Counted from the first letter of the stretch, positions 34,325 through 42,591 are shown. The stretch is DNA of 64,000 nucleotides from Methylobacterium sp. 2A (GCF_009806555.1 NZ_VUOK01000060.1:124001-188000), one strand, 5' to 3'. Translations and numbers: made by a program. The notes: generated from the letters alone by a model not told the origin.

Positions 34325-35110
34325 TCAGGCGGCGGCACGGGCGCGCTCGGGGACCTCCACGATGGTCGCGGTTCCGTGGCGGGCGCGGAGCGTCGCGCCC
34401 TTCGGCACCACCTGCCAGCCCTCGCGGCAGCCGTCGATCGGCTCGGAGACCACCACGATCCCGCCGGGTCCCTCGCGGAAGTACAGGCTCGGCGGGCGGC
34501 CGTCGCAGGCCCAGCGAAAGGCGGTCAGCGTCTCGCCGTCGGTGAGCAGCGCCGTGAAGCGGACCGGCTCGCAGATCGCGGCCTCGTCCATCAGGCCGCG
34601 GACCGTCTTCAGCGTGCGCGCCATCGCGCCCACCGGATCCTGCGCCAGCCCGTTGGCGAGCGCCAGGAGGAAGATGGCTTCCGAATCGGTGCTGCCGCGG
34701 CGGTGATCGTAGAGCGCGTCCGGGATCAGCGCCTCGAGCCGGCGCTTGATCCGGTGATAGCCGCCGATCTGGCCGTTATGCATGAACAGGTGCCGGCCGT
34801 GGACGAACGGATGGCAATTGGCCCGGGCGGTCGCGGTGCCGGTCGAGGCCCGGACATGGGCGAAGAAGGTCCGCGCCCGCACCTGCCCGCAGAGGTTCAC
34901 CAGGTTCTCGTCCGACCACGCCGGCGAGATGTCGCGATAGACGCCCGGCTCCGGGCGCTCCGCGTACCAGCCGATACCGAACCCGTCGCCGTTGGTCTCG
35001 GTCTTCCCCTCGTCGGCGTGCAGCGACTGATGCACCAGCGAGTGCGCCGGCGCGCAGACGAGGTCGGAGAGGAAGACCGGCTCACCGCTATAGGCGAGGA
35101 AGCGGCACAT
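34325..35110 (-). CDS. Class II glutamine amidotransferase (EgtC/YafJ-like)
   Basis: A 261-residue Ntn-hydrolase beginning MCRFLAYSGEP, so Cys2 becomes the N-terminal nucleophile after Met removal. NGDGFGIGWY, HVRASTGTATARANCHPF and FMHNGQIGGY are the GATase type 2 motifs that bind glutamine. No synthase domain follows, as in stand-alone YafJ/EgtC proteins. No ergothioneine genes are nearby, so the acceptor is unknown. Confidence 0.88.
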   Translation of the reverse strand: MCRFLAYSGEPVFLSDLVCAPAHSLVHQSLHADEGKTETNGDGFGIGWYAERPEPGVYRDISPAWSDENLVNLCGQVRARTFFAHVRASTGTATARANCHPFVHGRHLFMHNGQIGGYHRIKRRLEALIPDALYDHRRGSTDSEAIFLLALANGLAQDPVGAMARTLKTVRGLMDEAAICEPVRFTALLTDGETLTAFRWACDGRPPSLYFREGPGGIVVVSEPIDGCREGWQVVPKGATLRARHGTATIVEVPERARAAA

Positions 35111-35428
35111 GTCGGACAGCGATCCTTCAACTGTGGCCCGCGCGAACCCGACGGGGCCTCGGCGCGGGTCGGGACGTTCCGTCGCAGGATGTTAACAGTC
35201 GGTCCACAGGGGTGAACAGTTTCTTAACCGCAAGGCCGATGCGCCAAATTCGGGCTCACCGCTCGAATTTGGCGCGGGCTGCCGGCGGCACGGGCATGCG
35301 GTCCCGGATGACGCCGACTCTTGTGAGCCGGCTCTTGACAGGTCAGCATGGCCGAACCGGGGAATCAGAAGCCTGTTTTGAAGGCCGTGACCCGCCGCGG
35401 GGCAACGCACCCACCTCAGGAGACATCA
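35111..35428. promoter_or_regulatory. 318-bp intergenic region before the receiver gene
   Basis: Between divergent genes. It holds the strong hairpin at 35241-35275, the palindrome GAGCCGGCTC (35325-35334) touching a TTGACA (35335-35340) that could be a -35 box without an obvious -10 partner, and AGGAGA (35418-35423) as ribosome-binding site for the receiver gene. TTAAC motifs occur near 35192 and 35223. No gene seen. Confidence 0.5.
35241..35275. repeat. Perfect 12-bp-arm inverted repeat, 11-nt loop
   Basis: GCGCCAAATTCG (35241-35252) is exactly complementary to CGAATTTGGCGC (35264-35275). It has AT-rich arms unlike its surroundings and no T-tract on either side, so it is not a typical terminator. 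It could be an operator for a large dimer or a leader hairpin of the receiver gene. Confidence 0.6.
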
Positions 35429-35821
35429 ATGGATCGCGCACAGCCCGAGTGTTCCAACCCGGTGGCCCTCGTCGTCGAGGACGACGCGGCGGTCCGTGAC
35501 CTCGCCACCGCGGTTCTGGAAGAGACGGATCTCGGCGTGATCGCCTGCGAGAGCGCCGAGGCCGCGCTCTCGGTTCTGGAGCGCCCGGACGTCACCGTGG
35601 CGCTGCTCTTCGCCGATGTGCGCCTGCCGGGGGCCATGGACGGCGTCTCCCTGGCGCAGGCGGTGGGCCGCCGCTGGCCGGACGTCCGGGTGGTCGTGAC
35701 GTCCGGGACGGGCCGCGATGCGCGCCTGCCCGATCAGGCGGTGTACATGCAGAAGCCCTGGCGCGCCCTCGACGTGCTGGTCCAGGCCGAGCACGCGACC
35801 CTGGCCGCCAAGGCGGCCTGA
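35429..35821 (+). CDS. Single-domain response regulator
   Basis: A 130-residue receiver without output domain. Acidic D17-D19 region (VVEDDAAV), phospho-acceptor D63 in LFADVRLPG, Thr/Ser in VVTSGTG and the conserved Lys in YMQKPW are present. AGGAGA precedes the ATG. Such stand-alone receivers in this group are often partners of orphan HWE/hybrid kinases or of general stress signalling. No kinase gene is adjacent. Confidence 0.88.
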   Translation: MDRAQPECSNPVALVVEDDAAVRDLATAVLEETDLGVIACESAEAALSVLERPDVTVALLFADVRLPGAMDGVSLAQAVGRRWPDVRVVVTSGTGRDARLPDQAVYMQKPWRALDVLVQAEHATLAAKAA

Positions 35822-35851
35822 GGGAGCTCAATAGAAGGCGCGAAGCGATCC

Positions 35852-35892
35852 GCATCCCTCCCTTCCCCGCAAAAGGGGGGAGGGGGCGCAGC
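35852..35892. repeat. Pyrimidine/purine hairpin element (imperfect)
   Basis: CCCTCCCTTCCCC is followed by GCAAAA and GGGGGGAGGGGG after the receiver gene. It shares the CCCTCCC...GCA...GGGAGGG style of the other intergenic elements. Confidence 0.45.
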
Positions 35893-35930
35893 TGATCCGG
35901 AGCGCCACACGCGACGAATCGAGTGCAGCA

Positions 35931-35972
35931 AAAAGAAAAACCCGGCCGCTCACGCGGGCCGGGCCTTTTTTC
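35931..35972. terminator. Bidirectional intrinsic terminator after rpsU
   Basis: CCCGGCCGC-TCAC-GCGGGCCGGG forms a strong GC stem with one bulge. On the plus strand it is followed by TTTTTT; on the minus strand by TTTTTCTTTTT. It begins 18 nt after the rpsU stop and can also end transcripts from the receiver gene. Confidence 0.85.
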
Positions 35973-35989
35973 GAGCGTAGCGTCGTCGT

Positions 35990-36325
35990 TCAGGCGACGG
36001 GAGCGGGGCTCACCGGCACCTGACCCGAAGCGTTGCCACCCTGTCCCTGCGCGGCGGAGGGGGACGGGAAGCCCGGACGGCGGCTGCCGGCGGGGAAACG
36101 GGGCTTCGGCTTCGGCGCAGCGATCAGACCCTCGCGGATCGCGGTCTTGCGGGCCTGCTTGCGGGCGCGGCGGACGGCCTCGGCCTTCTCGCGGGCCTTG
36201 CGCACGGAGGGTTTCTCATAAGCCTTGCGCTGCTTCATCTCGCGGAAGATGCCCTCGCGCTGCATCTTCTTCTTGAGGACGCGGAGCGCCTGATCGACGT
36301 TGTTGTCGCGAACGAGTACCTGCAA
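35990..36325 (-). CDS. rpsU: 30S ribosomal protein S21
   Basis: A 111-residue S21. The conserved core is MQVLVRDNNVDQALRVLKKK, then MQREGIFREMKQRKAYEKPSVR, with a basic helix ERKAEAVRRARKQARK-like. A Pro/Gly/Ala-rich tail of about 40 residues extends beyond the usual 70-residue protein, as in related rhizobia. The start is TTG at 36325 with GAGGAT 8 nt upstream; no ATG fits. S21 affects initiation and its level is often regulated. Its leader is described separately. Confidence 0.92.
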   Translation of the reverse strand: MQVLVRDNNVDQALRVLKKKMQREGIFREMKQRKAYEKPSVRKAREKAEAVRRARKQARKTAIREGLIAAPKPKPRFPAGSRRPGFPSPSAAQGQGGNASGQVPVSPAPVA

Positions 36326-36463
36326 CGGACTTGATCCTCTGGACCTGGATTTGAGACTCGCGCAGCCCGCCGCCGATCTGGAAACCGGCAACGTCCCTCG
36401 CCCGGGTGAACCCGGGAGGGACGGGAACGTCGGTTTCCGAATCGGCGTGGAGACCACGCCTTG
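36326..36463 (-). promoter_or_regulatory. Structured rpsU leader with competing hairpins
   Basis: The predicted 138-nt leader can fold into one long interrupted stem. Pairs are 36371-36377 with 36441-36447, 36380-36387 with 36431-36438, 36393-36398 with 36417-36422, and 36401-36406 with 36411-36416 (loop TGAA), 27 base pairs in all. At its 5' end a separate 7-bp hairpin (36444-36450 with 36454-36460, AGA loop) uses four of the same bases, so base stem and 5' hairpin exclude each other. This suggests a regulatory switch, thermosensor or protein-binding site; it is read from sequence only. Confidence 0.65.
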
Positions 36464-36469
36464 ACGGGG

Positions 36470-36498
36470 CTATTACACCAAGCGCGCACCAGTTCCAA
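36470..36498 (-). promoter_or_regulatory. Sigma-70-type promoter of rpsU
   Basis: On the minus strand TTGGAA (36498-36493) and TAATAG (36475-36470) are spaced by 17 bp, a good housekeeping promoter. The start would be near 36463, at the first base of the 5' hairpin of the leader. Confidence 0.6.
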
Positions 36499-36545
36499 CC
36501 TGTTCGCACGATCGATCTTCGGCCCTGCCGTGATAGGTTGCCGGA

Positions 36546-37592
36546 ATGAAACACGACGACTCGCAGCAATTCGCCAGCGACAACTATTCCGGCATCTGCC
36601 CGGAGGCCTGGGCCGCCATGGAGGCGGCCAATCGCGGCCACGCCCCGGCCTACGGCGAGGACGCCTGGACGAAGCGCGCGGCGGACGCGTTCCGGACCCT
36701 GTTCGAGACCGACTGCGATGTCTTCTTCGCCTTCAACGGCACCGCGGCCAACGCCCTGGCGCTCGCGGCACTCTGCCAATCCTACCACAGCGTGATCTGC
36801 GCCGACTCGGCTCATATCGAGACCGACGAGTGCGGCGCGCCGGAATTCTTCTCCAACGGCTCGAAGCTGCTCACCGTCCGCACCGAGGGCGGCAAGCTCA
36901 CGCCGGAGGCGATCCGCGCGCTCGCGACGAATCGCAGCGACATCCACTTCCCGCGGCCCCGCGTGGTCACCATCACCCAGCCGACCGAGACGGGGCAGGT
37001 CTACAGCGTCGCCGAAATCCAGGCCCTGTCGGCGACCTGCTGGGAGCTGGGCCTTGCCCTGCACATGGACGGCTCGCGCTTCGCCAATGCCTGCGCGAGC
37101 CTCGGCTGCAGCCCGGCCGACGTGACGTGGCGTGCCGGCGTCGACGTCCTGTGTTTCGGCGGCACCAAGAACGGGATGCATGCCGGCGAGGCGGTGGTGT
37201 TCTTCGATCGCAAGCTCGCCGAGGATTTCGGCTATCGCTGCAAGCAGGCGGGCCAGCTCGCCTCCAAGATGCGCTTCCTCGCCGCCCCCTGGGTCGGCAT
37301 GCTGGAGAGCGGCGCGTGGCTGCGGAACGCCGCCCACGGCAACGCCTGCGCCCGGCTCTTCGCCGATTCCGTCTCCGGGCTGCCGGGGGTGCGGATCCTG
37401 TTTCCCGTGGAGGCCAACGCCGTCTTCCTGACGATGCCGCAAGCCACCATGGACGGTCTGCGCGCCCGAGGCTGGCGGTTCTACACCTTCATCGGCGGCG
37501 GGGCGCGGTTCATGTTCGCCTGGGACGCGAAGCTGGACCGCGTTCACCAGCTGATCGACGACCTGCGCGCGCTGTCGGCTGCGGCGGCTTGA
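36546..37592 (+). CDS. ltaE: Low-specificity L-threonine aldolase
   Basis: A 348-residue PLP enzyme cleaving threonine/allo-threonine or beta-hydroxy amino acids to glycine and an aldehyde. Lys208 in CFGGTKNG is the Schiff-base lysine; MDGSRF (Asp175) and AHIETDE (His90 stacking on PLP) are family motifs, and the N-terminus FASDNYSGICPEAW is typical. In a serine-cycle methylotroph it could also act on serine/glycine interconversion (inference). Convergent with the DUF1501 gene. Confidence 0.92.
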   Translation: MKHDDSQQFASDNYSGICPEAWAAMEAANRGHAPAYGEDAWTKRAADAFRTLFETDCDVFFAFNGTAANALALAALCQSYHSVICADSAHIETDECGAPEFFSNGSKLLTVRTEGGKLTPEAIRALATNRSDIHFPRPRVVTITQPTETGQVYSVAEIQALSATCWELGLALHMDGSRFANACASLGCSPADVTWRAGVDVLCFGGTKNGMHAGEAVVFFDRKLAEDFGYRCKQAGQLASKMRFLAAPWVGMLESGAWLRNAAHGNACARLFADSVSGLPGVRILFPVEANAVFLTMPQATMDGLRARGWRFYTFIGGGARFMFAWDAKLDRVHQLIDDLRALSAAAA

Positions 37593-37602
37593 GGCCGGGC
37601 CG

Positions 37603-38790
37603 CTACAGCAGCGCCAGATCGGCCGGATCCGCGCTCGGAAAGATTCGCCGCAGGCGCGCCTGATCGAGGCCGTAGAGGCGCCGGAACAGGCCGCCGAGCA
37701 GGCCCCGGTAGTTGGTCAGGACCGGATAATCCCGGTTCTGGAACAGGTTGGCCTCGTCGGCCCGGACCTGCGGACCCGCGATCCGGCCGCCCCGGACGCC
37801 GCCGCCGAGGATCCAGTAGACGCTGCCGTGGCCGTGGTCGGTCCCGCGATTGCCGTTCTCGCGGAAGGTGCGGCCGAACTCCGACAGCACCACCACGACG
37901 GTGTCGGACCAGCCGGGCCCGATCTCCTCCGCGAAGCCCGACAGGCCGCGCCCCAGCTCGCCCAGCCGGTCGGCGAGGTAGCCGGTGCCGGCGCCCTGAT
38001 TCACGTGCGTGTCCCAGCCGCCGACATCCACGAAGCCGAGATTGAACGAGTCGCGCATCAAGCGCCCGATGCGCCGCGCCGACAGCTCGAAGCCTTTCGG
38101 CGAGACCGCGCCGCGGTCGGCCTGAGCCGCGTGGTCGGAAATCGAGCGGTAGACCTCGTCGCGCACGCGAAAGCCCTCGGTGACGGAACCGGCGAGCTTG
38201 GTGCCGCTCCACATGGCGGCGATGAGCTTTGCCTGCCGGTCGTCGATGCCGGGCTTGCCGACGCCGTTGATGGCGATGTTCGGCACCGTCTCGCCGCCCC
38301 GGAAGATCAGCGGCATCTGCTCGGTGAAGGCGATCGGGCGGACCCGGGTCAGCTCCGCGGCGAGCCGTGCCATGAAGCCGGAATTGTAGTCGCGCACGGC
38401 CCCGATCGTCTGGCCCATCTCGATCGTGTCCTGGGTCTCGAAATGGCTGCGCGTCAGGTCGTCGGTGCCGGCGAAGGGCACGAAGGCCGCCTGCCCCCTG
38501 GCGTAGAGGGGCAGGATCGTCTCGCGCAGAGCCGGATGCAGGCTCCAGTCGGCGTCGAGCGCGAGCGCCGCCTTCGGATCGGCCGCGTCGGGCTTGGCGA
38601 TCGCGAGGTTCGGCCGCGACCGGTAATAGAACTCGCTGCCGGTCGGGATCACCACGTTGGCGGCGTCGTAGGCGCCGCGCAGGAACACCACGAGGAGGCG
38701 CGCATCGGCCTTCGGGGCCGCCCAGACGCGCCCCGCCACCGTGGACAGGCCGAGCGCCGCCGAGGCGCGGATCAGGTCGCGACGGTTCAT
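37603..38790 (-). CDS. DUF1501 exported protein
   Basis: A 395-residue protein with a Tat-like signal (MNRRDLIRASAALGLSTVAG ... AWA). The body has the DUF1501 features LLVVFLRGAYDAANVVIP, FEIGMGQ-like ETQDTIEMGQ, GWDTHVNQG, VVVLSEFGRTFRENGNRGTDHGHG, recalling sulfatase/alkaline-phosphatase folds with the DHG metal site. Its start overlaps the DUF1800 stop by 4 nt, so the two are made together. Function unknown; both are exported. Confidence 0.9.
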   Translation of the reverse strand: MNRRDLIRASAALGLSTVAGRVWAAPKADARLLVVFLRGAYDAANVVIPTGSEFYYRSRPNLAIAKPDAADPKAALALDADWSLHPALRETILPLYARGQAAFVPFAGTDDLTRSHFETQDTIEMGQTIGAVRDYNSGFMARLAAELTRVRPIAFTEQMPLIFRGGETVPNIAINGVGKPGIDDRQAKLIAAMWSGTKLAGSVTEGFRVRDEVYRSISDHAAQADRGAVSPKGFELSARRIGRLMRDSFNLGFVDVGGWDTHVNQGAGTGYLADRLGELGRGLSGFAEEIGPGWSDTVVVVLSEFGRTFRENGNRGTDHGHGSVYWILGGGVRGGRIAGPQVRADEANLFQNRDYPVLTNYRGLLGGLFRRLYGLDQARLRRIFPSADPADLALL

Positions 38791-40313
38791 CGCATGAACT
38801 CCGGCGAGGCGAGATAGAGGGTGTTCCAGTCCTGGGGCGAGACCGCTTGGGCGAGCGCGGCCTTCGTCGAGGCCGAGAGCGTGCCCGACAGGGCCGCAAA
38901 GTAGAGCCCGTTGGCGAGAACCGGGAAAGCCGGCTGCTCGGGCTGGTCGGACGCCGGCGGCTTGAACAGCCCGGCCGAGCCGGAGCCGATCTGCCGGGCA
39001 ATCTCGAACCGCGTCGCGAGCTGCCCCGGCCCGCTCCAGGCCGCCGCATCAAGCGGATAGCCATCCGGTGTCGAGCGGTTGAACAGGCCCTCGCCGAGCC
39101 GGTTCAGCCAGCCGAGCACCGGGCCGGGATTGAGGATGACGCGCTGGTCATAGGCCATGCGCACGGCCGAGAAGACGTAGCGCACCGGATCCTTGAAGCC
39201 GCCGCACCCGGCCGCGAAGGCCGGCTCGCGCACCAGCGCCTCCATCACGGCCGCGATGTCGCCGTCCGTGCGGGTGAAGACGGCCGCGAGCCGGGCCACC
39301 AGCGCGTCGTCCGGCGCCTGCCCGAGGAGGTAGGTGGCGAGTGCCCGGGACACGTTCGTCGCGGTGGCGGGATGGTGGGCGATGAGGTCCACCGCCTCCT
39401 CGACCTCCGGCCAGCCGCGGCCCTGGATGCGCGTGCCGAGGAAGACCTTGTCGCCGTAATCGTGCCGGTTCGGGTTGAATTCGAACAGCCCGTCGCGGCG
39501 GAAATCGGCGGCGTGCTCGGGCTTGAGCTTCGGATCCTCGGGCTTCAGGTCGATGCCGACCCCCGTCAAAATCCGCGCCAGCGCCTCTACGTCGCCCTGC
39601 GTATAGCCGGAGCCGACACCCATCGTGTGCAACTCCATGATCTCCCGGGCGTAGTTCTCGTTGATGCGGCCGGCGGCGTTGTCGGCGTTGTCGAGGTAGC
39701 GCAGCATCGCCGGGTGGCGCAGGCTCGCCATCAGCAGGTCGCGAAAGCGCCCGAGCGCGTGCGGGCGGATCGCCGTATCGAGGTAGTCGCCGACGGCGGC
39801 GCGGAGCGTCGCCTTGCCCTGGTGCACATTGAAGCGGTTGAACCAGAACCATGTCAGCCGCTCGCGCAGCTGGTCCGGGCTGTAGAGGGCGTGCAGCACC
39901 CAGGCGGAGGCGGCGTTGCGGGCGGCCGTGTTGAGCGCCTCCTGGAAGCTGTGCTGGGCGGCCTTCCTGGCCTCGGGGTCCTGGATGTCCTTGAAGGCCT
40001 TCGCCTGCGCGTCGAGCGCCTGGGTTTGCTCGAACAGGCTGCCGGGCGGCGTCAGCGCCTCAATCGCGGCCTGCGCATCCGGCGGAAGCCGCGTCCCGGC
40101 GGGCGGATGGAGCTGGCCGTGCAGCCAGCGCGCGCGCCCTTCCGCCTCGAACTGCGCGAAGGCCGAGGGCGTGGCGCCCCAGGTCAGGGCATCGAGGAAG
40201 GCGACATCGGCCGCCGTGGAGGGGGCGGCCGCGCCGGTCGCCCGCGGGCCGGGACCCGCCGCGGATACGAGCAGGGCGGCGATCAGGAGACAGCGTGGTG
40301 CGGCGCGCGACAT
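38787..40313 (-). CDS. DUF1800 exported protein
   Basis: A 508-residue protein with a Sec signal peptide (residues about 1-28, ISAAGPG-type end). DUF1800 signatures are LTWGATPSAFAQFE, RLTWFWFNRFNVH, LMASLRHPAMLRYLDNADN, NENYAREIMELHTMGVGSGYTQGDVEALARILTG and FEFNPNRHDYGDKVFLG. It always tends to sit beside DUF1501 in many phyla. The pair may be a periplasmic enzyme and partner; substrate unknown. Confidence 0.9.
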   Translation of the reverse strand: MSRAAPRCLLIAALLVSAAGPGPRATGAAAPSTAADVAFLDALTWGATPSAFAQFEAEGRARWLHGQLHPPAGTRLPPDAQAAIEALTPPGSLFEQTQALDAQAKAFKDIQDPEARKAAQHSFQEALNTAARNAASAWVLHALYSPDQLRERLTWFWFNRFNVHQGKATLRAAVGDYLDTAIRPHALGRFRDLLMASLRHPAMLRYLDNADNAAGRINENYAREIMELHTMGVGSGYTQGDVEALARILTGVGIDLKPEDPKLKPEHAADFRRDGLFEFNPNRHDYGDKVFLGTRIQGRGWPEVEEAVDLIAHHPATATNVSRALATYLLGQAPDDALVARLAAVFTRTDGDIAAVMEALVREPAFAAGCGGFKDPVRYVFSAVRMAYDQRVILNPGPVLGWLNRLGEGLFNRSTPDGYPLDAAAWSGPGQLATRFEIARQIGSGSAGLFKPPASDQPEQPAFPVLANGLYFAALSGTLSASTKAALAQAVSPQDWNTLYLASPEFMR

Positions 40314-40381
40314 GGCAGCCTCGCGAAGCGTGGATCGGCGGACGGAGCCTGTTGCCGGACCCCTGTACGGTCCCTGAAGGG

Positions 40382-40422
40382 ACGCCCCGATCAGCCCCGC
40401 GTCTTTGCCAATATCGGGGCGT
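40382..40422. promoter_or_regulatory. 10-bp-arm inverted repeat in the prfC leader
   Basis: ACGCCCCGAT (40382-40391) is exactly complementary to ATCGGGGCGT (40413-40422), with a 21-nt loop. It ends 70 bp before the prfC start. It may be a leader stem or operator. Confidence 0.45.
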
Positions 40423-40492
40423 GCCGCTACACGATCCCGAGACCGCGCCCGAGGCGCACCCTCACGTTCCGCCGATCCAGAGCGTTCGCTCC

Positions 40493-42106
40493 ATGCTGAT
40501 GCAGACCAAGACCGAGGCGAGGCCGGCCGATCCGGTGTCGCGGCGGCGCACCTTCGCGATCATCTCCCACCCGGACGCGGGCAAGACCACGCTGACCGAG
40601 AAGCTGCTGCTGTTCGGGGGCGCGATCCAGCTCGCCGGCGAGGTGAAGGCCAAGCGCAACCGGGTCTCGACCCGCTCCGACTGGATGGGGATCGAGAAGG
40701 AGCGCGGCATCTCGGTGGTCACCTCGGTGATGACCTTCGAGTACGGCGACTGCGTCTTCAACCTGCTCGACACGCCCGGCCACGAGGACTTTTCGGAAGA
40801 TACCTATCGCACCCTGACGGCGGTCGATTCGGCCGTGATGGTGATCGATGCCGCCAAGGGCATCGAGGCGCGCACGCGAAAGCTGTTCGAGGTCTGCCGC
40901 CTGCGCGACATCCCGATCGTCACCTTCGTCAACAAGCTCGACCGCGAGGCCCGCGACCCGTTCGAGCTCTTGGACGAGATCGAGAAGACGCTGGCGCTCG
41001 ACGTCGCGCCGGTGACGTGGCCGATCGGCACGGGCCGCAACTTCTCCGGGACCTACGAGCTCGGCGGCAAACGCGTGCGCCGGCTCGACGCCGCCGAGGA
41101 TGCCGGGATGGTGGCGGTCTCAGGTCCCGACGATCCGCTGTTCGACGAACTCCTCACCGAGAACGGCGCGGCGGATGCGTGGCGCGAGGAGGTGGAACTC
41201 GCCGAGGGCGGGCTGAAGCCGTTCGACCTCGACGCCTTTCGCGAGGGCCACCTGACGCCGGTGTTCTTCGGCTCGGCCTTGCGCAATTTCGGCGTGCGCG
41301 ACCTCATCGACGGCCTCGCCCAGGTGGCGCCGCCACCCCGGGGCCAGGATGCCGACAAGCGCCTCGTGGAGCCGACCGAGCCGCGCATGACCGGCTTCGT
41401 GTTCAAGATCCAGGCGAATATGGACCCGAACCACCGGGACCGGATCGCGTTCATGCGGGTCTGCTCGGGCAAGCTCAGCCGGGGCATGAAGGCGCGGCTG
41501 GTGCGCACCGGCAAGCCGATCTCGCTCTCGGCGCCGCAATTCTTCTTCGCGCAGGATCGCGCCATCGCGGACGAGGCCTTTGCCGGCGACGTGGTCGGCA
41601 TCCCGAACCACGGGACGCTCCGGATCGGCGACACGCTCACCGAGGGCGAGGACATCCTGTTCCGCGGCGTGCCGAGCTTCGCCCCCGAGATCCTGCGCCG
41701 GATCAAGCTCACCGACGCCATGAAGGCCAAGAAGCTGCGCGAGGCGCTCCAGCAGATGGGCGAGGAGGGCGTGGTCCAGGTCTTCGTGCCGCAGGACGGC
41801 AGCCAGGCGATCGTCGGCGTGGTCGGCGCGCTGCAGCTCGACGTGCTGAAGGAGCGGCTCCAGGCCGAGTACGGGTTGCCGGTGGATTACGAGACCTCGC
41901 GGTTCTCGGTCTGCCGCTGGGTTTCTTCGGATTCCGAGGCCGAGCTCGACAAGTTCATCGACTCGCACGGCTCGGCCATGGCCAAGGACCTCGACGGGGC
42001 TCCGGTCTTCATGGCGACGACGGCGTTCTCGCTCCGCTACGAGGAGGAGCGCTACCCGGCCGTGCGCTTCACCGACGTGAAGGATTATCAGAAGCGGGCG
42101 GCGTGA
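40493..42106 (+). CDS. prfC: Peptide chain release factor 3
   Basis: A 537-residue translational GTPase that recycles RF1/RF2. G1 is SHPDAGKTT, G3 DTPGHEDF, G4 NKLD, and the RF3-specific text KAKRNRVSTRSDWMGIEKERGISVVTSVMTFEY is present. C-terminal domains (FKIQANMDPNHRDRIAFMRVCSG, QALQQMGEEGVVQVF-like) are intact. ATGs at 40493 and 40499 are both possible starts. It stands alone between the DUF1800 gene and a convergent receiver gene. Confidence 0.96.
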   Translation: MLMQTKTEARPADPVSRRRTFAIISHPDAGKTTLTEKLLLFGGAIQLAGEVKAKRNRVSTRSDWMGIEKERGISVVTSVMTFEYGDCVFNLLDTPGHEDFSEDTYRTLTAVDSAVMVIDAAKGIEARTRKLFEVCRLRDIPIVTFVNKLDREARDPFELLDEIEKTLALDVAPVTWPIGTGRNFSGTYELGGKRVRRLDAAEDAGMVAVSGPDDPLFDELLTENGAADAWREEVELAEGGLKPFDLDAFREGHLTPVFFGSALRNFGVRDLIDGLAQVAPPPRGQDADKRLVEPTEPRMTGFVFKIQANMDPNHRDRIAFMRVCSGKLSRGMKARLVRTGKPISLSAPQFFFAQDRAIADEAFAGDVVGIPNHGTLRIGDTLTEGEDILFRGVPSFAPEILRRIKLTDAMKAKKLREALQQMGEEGVVQVFVPQDGSQAIVGVVGALQLDVLKERLQAEYGLPVDYETSRFSVCRWVSSDSEAELDKFIDSHGSAMAKDLDGAPVFMATTAFSLRYEEERYPAVRFTDVKDYQKRAA

Positions 42107-42124
42107 GGGTGGACGGGGCCGCCC

Positions 42125-42583
42125 TCAGAATTTCCCGAGCATCGGAAATTCCACGTTCAGGCTCGACTCCGCCGCCATCGGGGCCTCGCGCTTGCGCGGC
42201 TTGCGGTTGAGCACCTGCTTCAGCTTGGCCTTCAGAACCGCCATGTCGAACGGCTTGAGGATGAAAGCGTCGGCACCCGCTTGGTGGGCGAGGTTGATGT
42301 CCTCGAAATCGAAGGACGATTCGGTCAGCATGAACGGCGTGTTCATCAGCGCGTCGTCGGCGCGGATCTCGCGGAGCAGGCTGAGCCCGTCCATCGGCTC
42401 CATGTCGAGGTCGGAGATCACGAGGGCGTAGCGGCGCTGCCGCAGGCGTTCCAGCGCCTCGGTCGCGCTGGTGACGCCTTCGACGTCCGGGAAGCCGATG
42501 CGCGTCATCAGCATCACGATGAGACGCAGGAGCTTCTCCTGATCGTCGACGATGAGGATCGGGGGCGTATCGCTCTCGGACAT
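42125..42583 (-). CDS. CheY-like response regulator paired with BLUF protein
   Basis: A 152-residue receiver with ILIVDDQEK, phospho-acceptor D58 in ISDLDMEPMDG and Lys in FILKPFDM. After the receiver a short basic tail (KQVLNRKPRKREAPMAAESS) has no known output domain. Its ATG lies 8 bp after the BLUF gene stop, so the two form a two-gene operon. It is probably the downstream messenger of light sensing, or joins a phosphorelay (inference). Confidence 0.88.
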   Translation of the reverse strand: MSESDTPPILIVDDQEKLLRLIVMLMTRIGFPDVEGVTSATEALERLRQRRYALVISDLDMEPMDGLSLLREIRADDALMNTPFMLTESSFDFEDINLAHQAGADAFILKPFDMAVLKAKLKQVLNRKPRKREAPMAAESSLNVEFPMLGKF

Positions 42584-42591
42584 CGCGCGAC

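Noticed and set aside
35241..35275. Intrinsic terminator
   Set aside because: No T-run follows on either strand.
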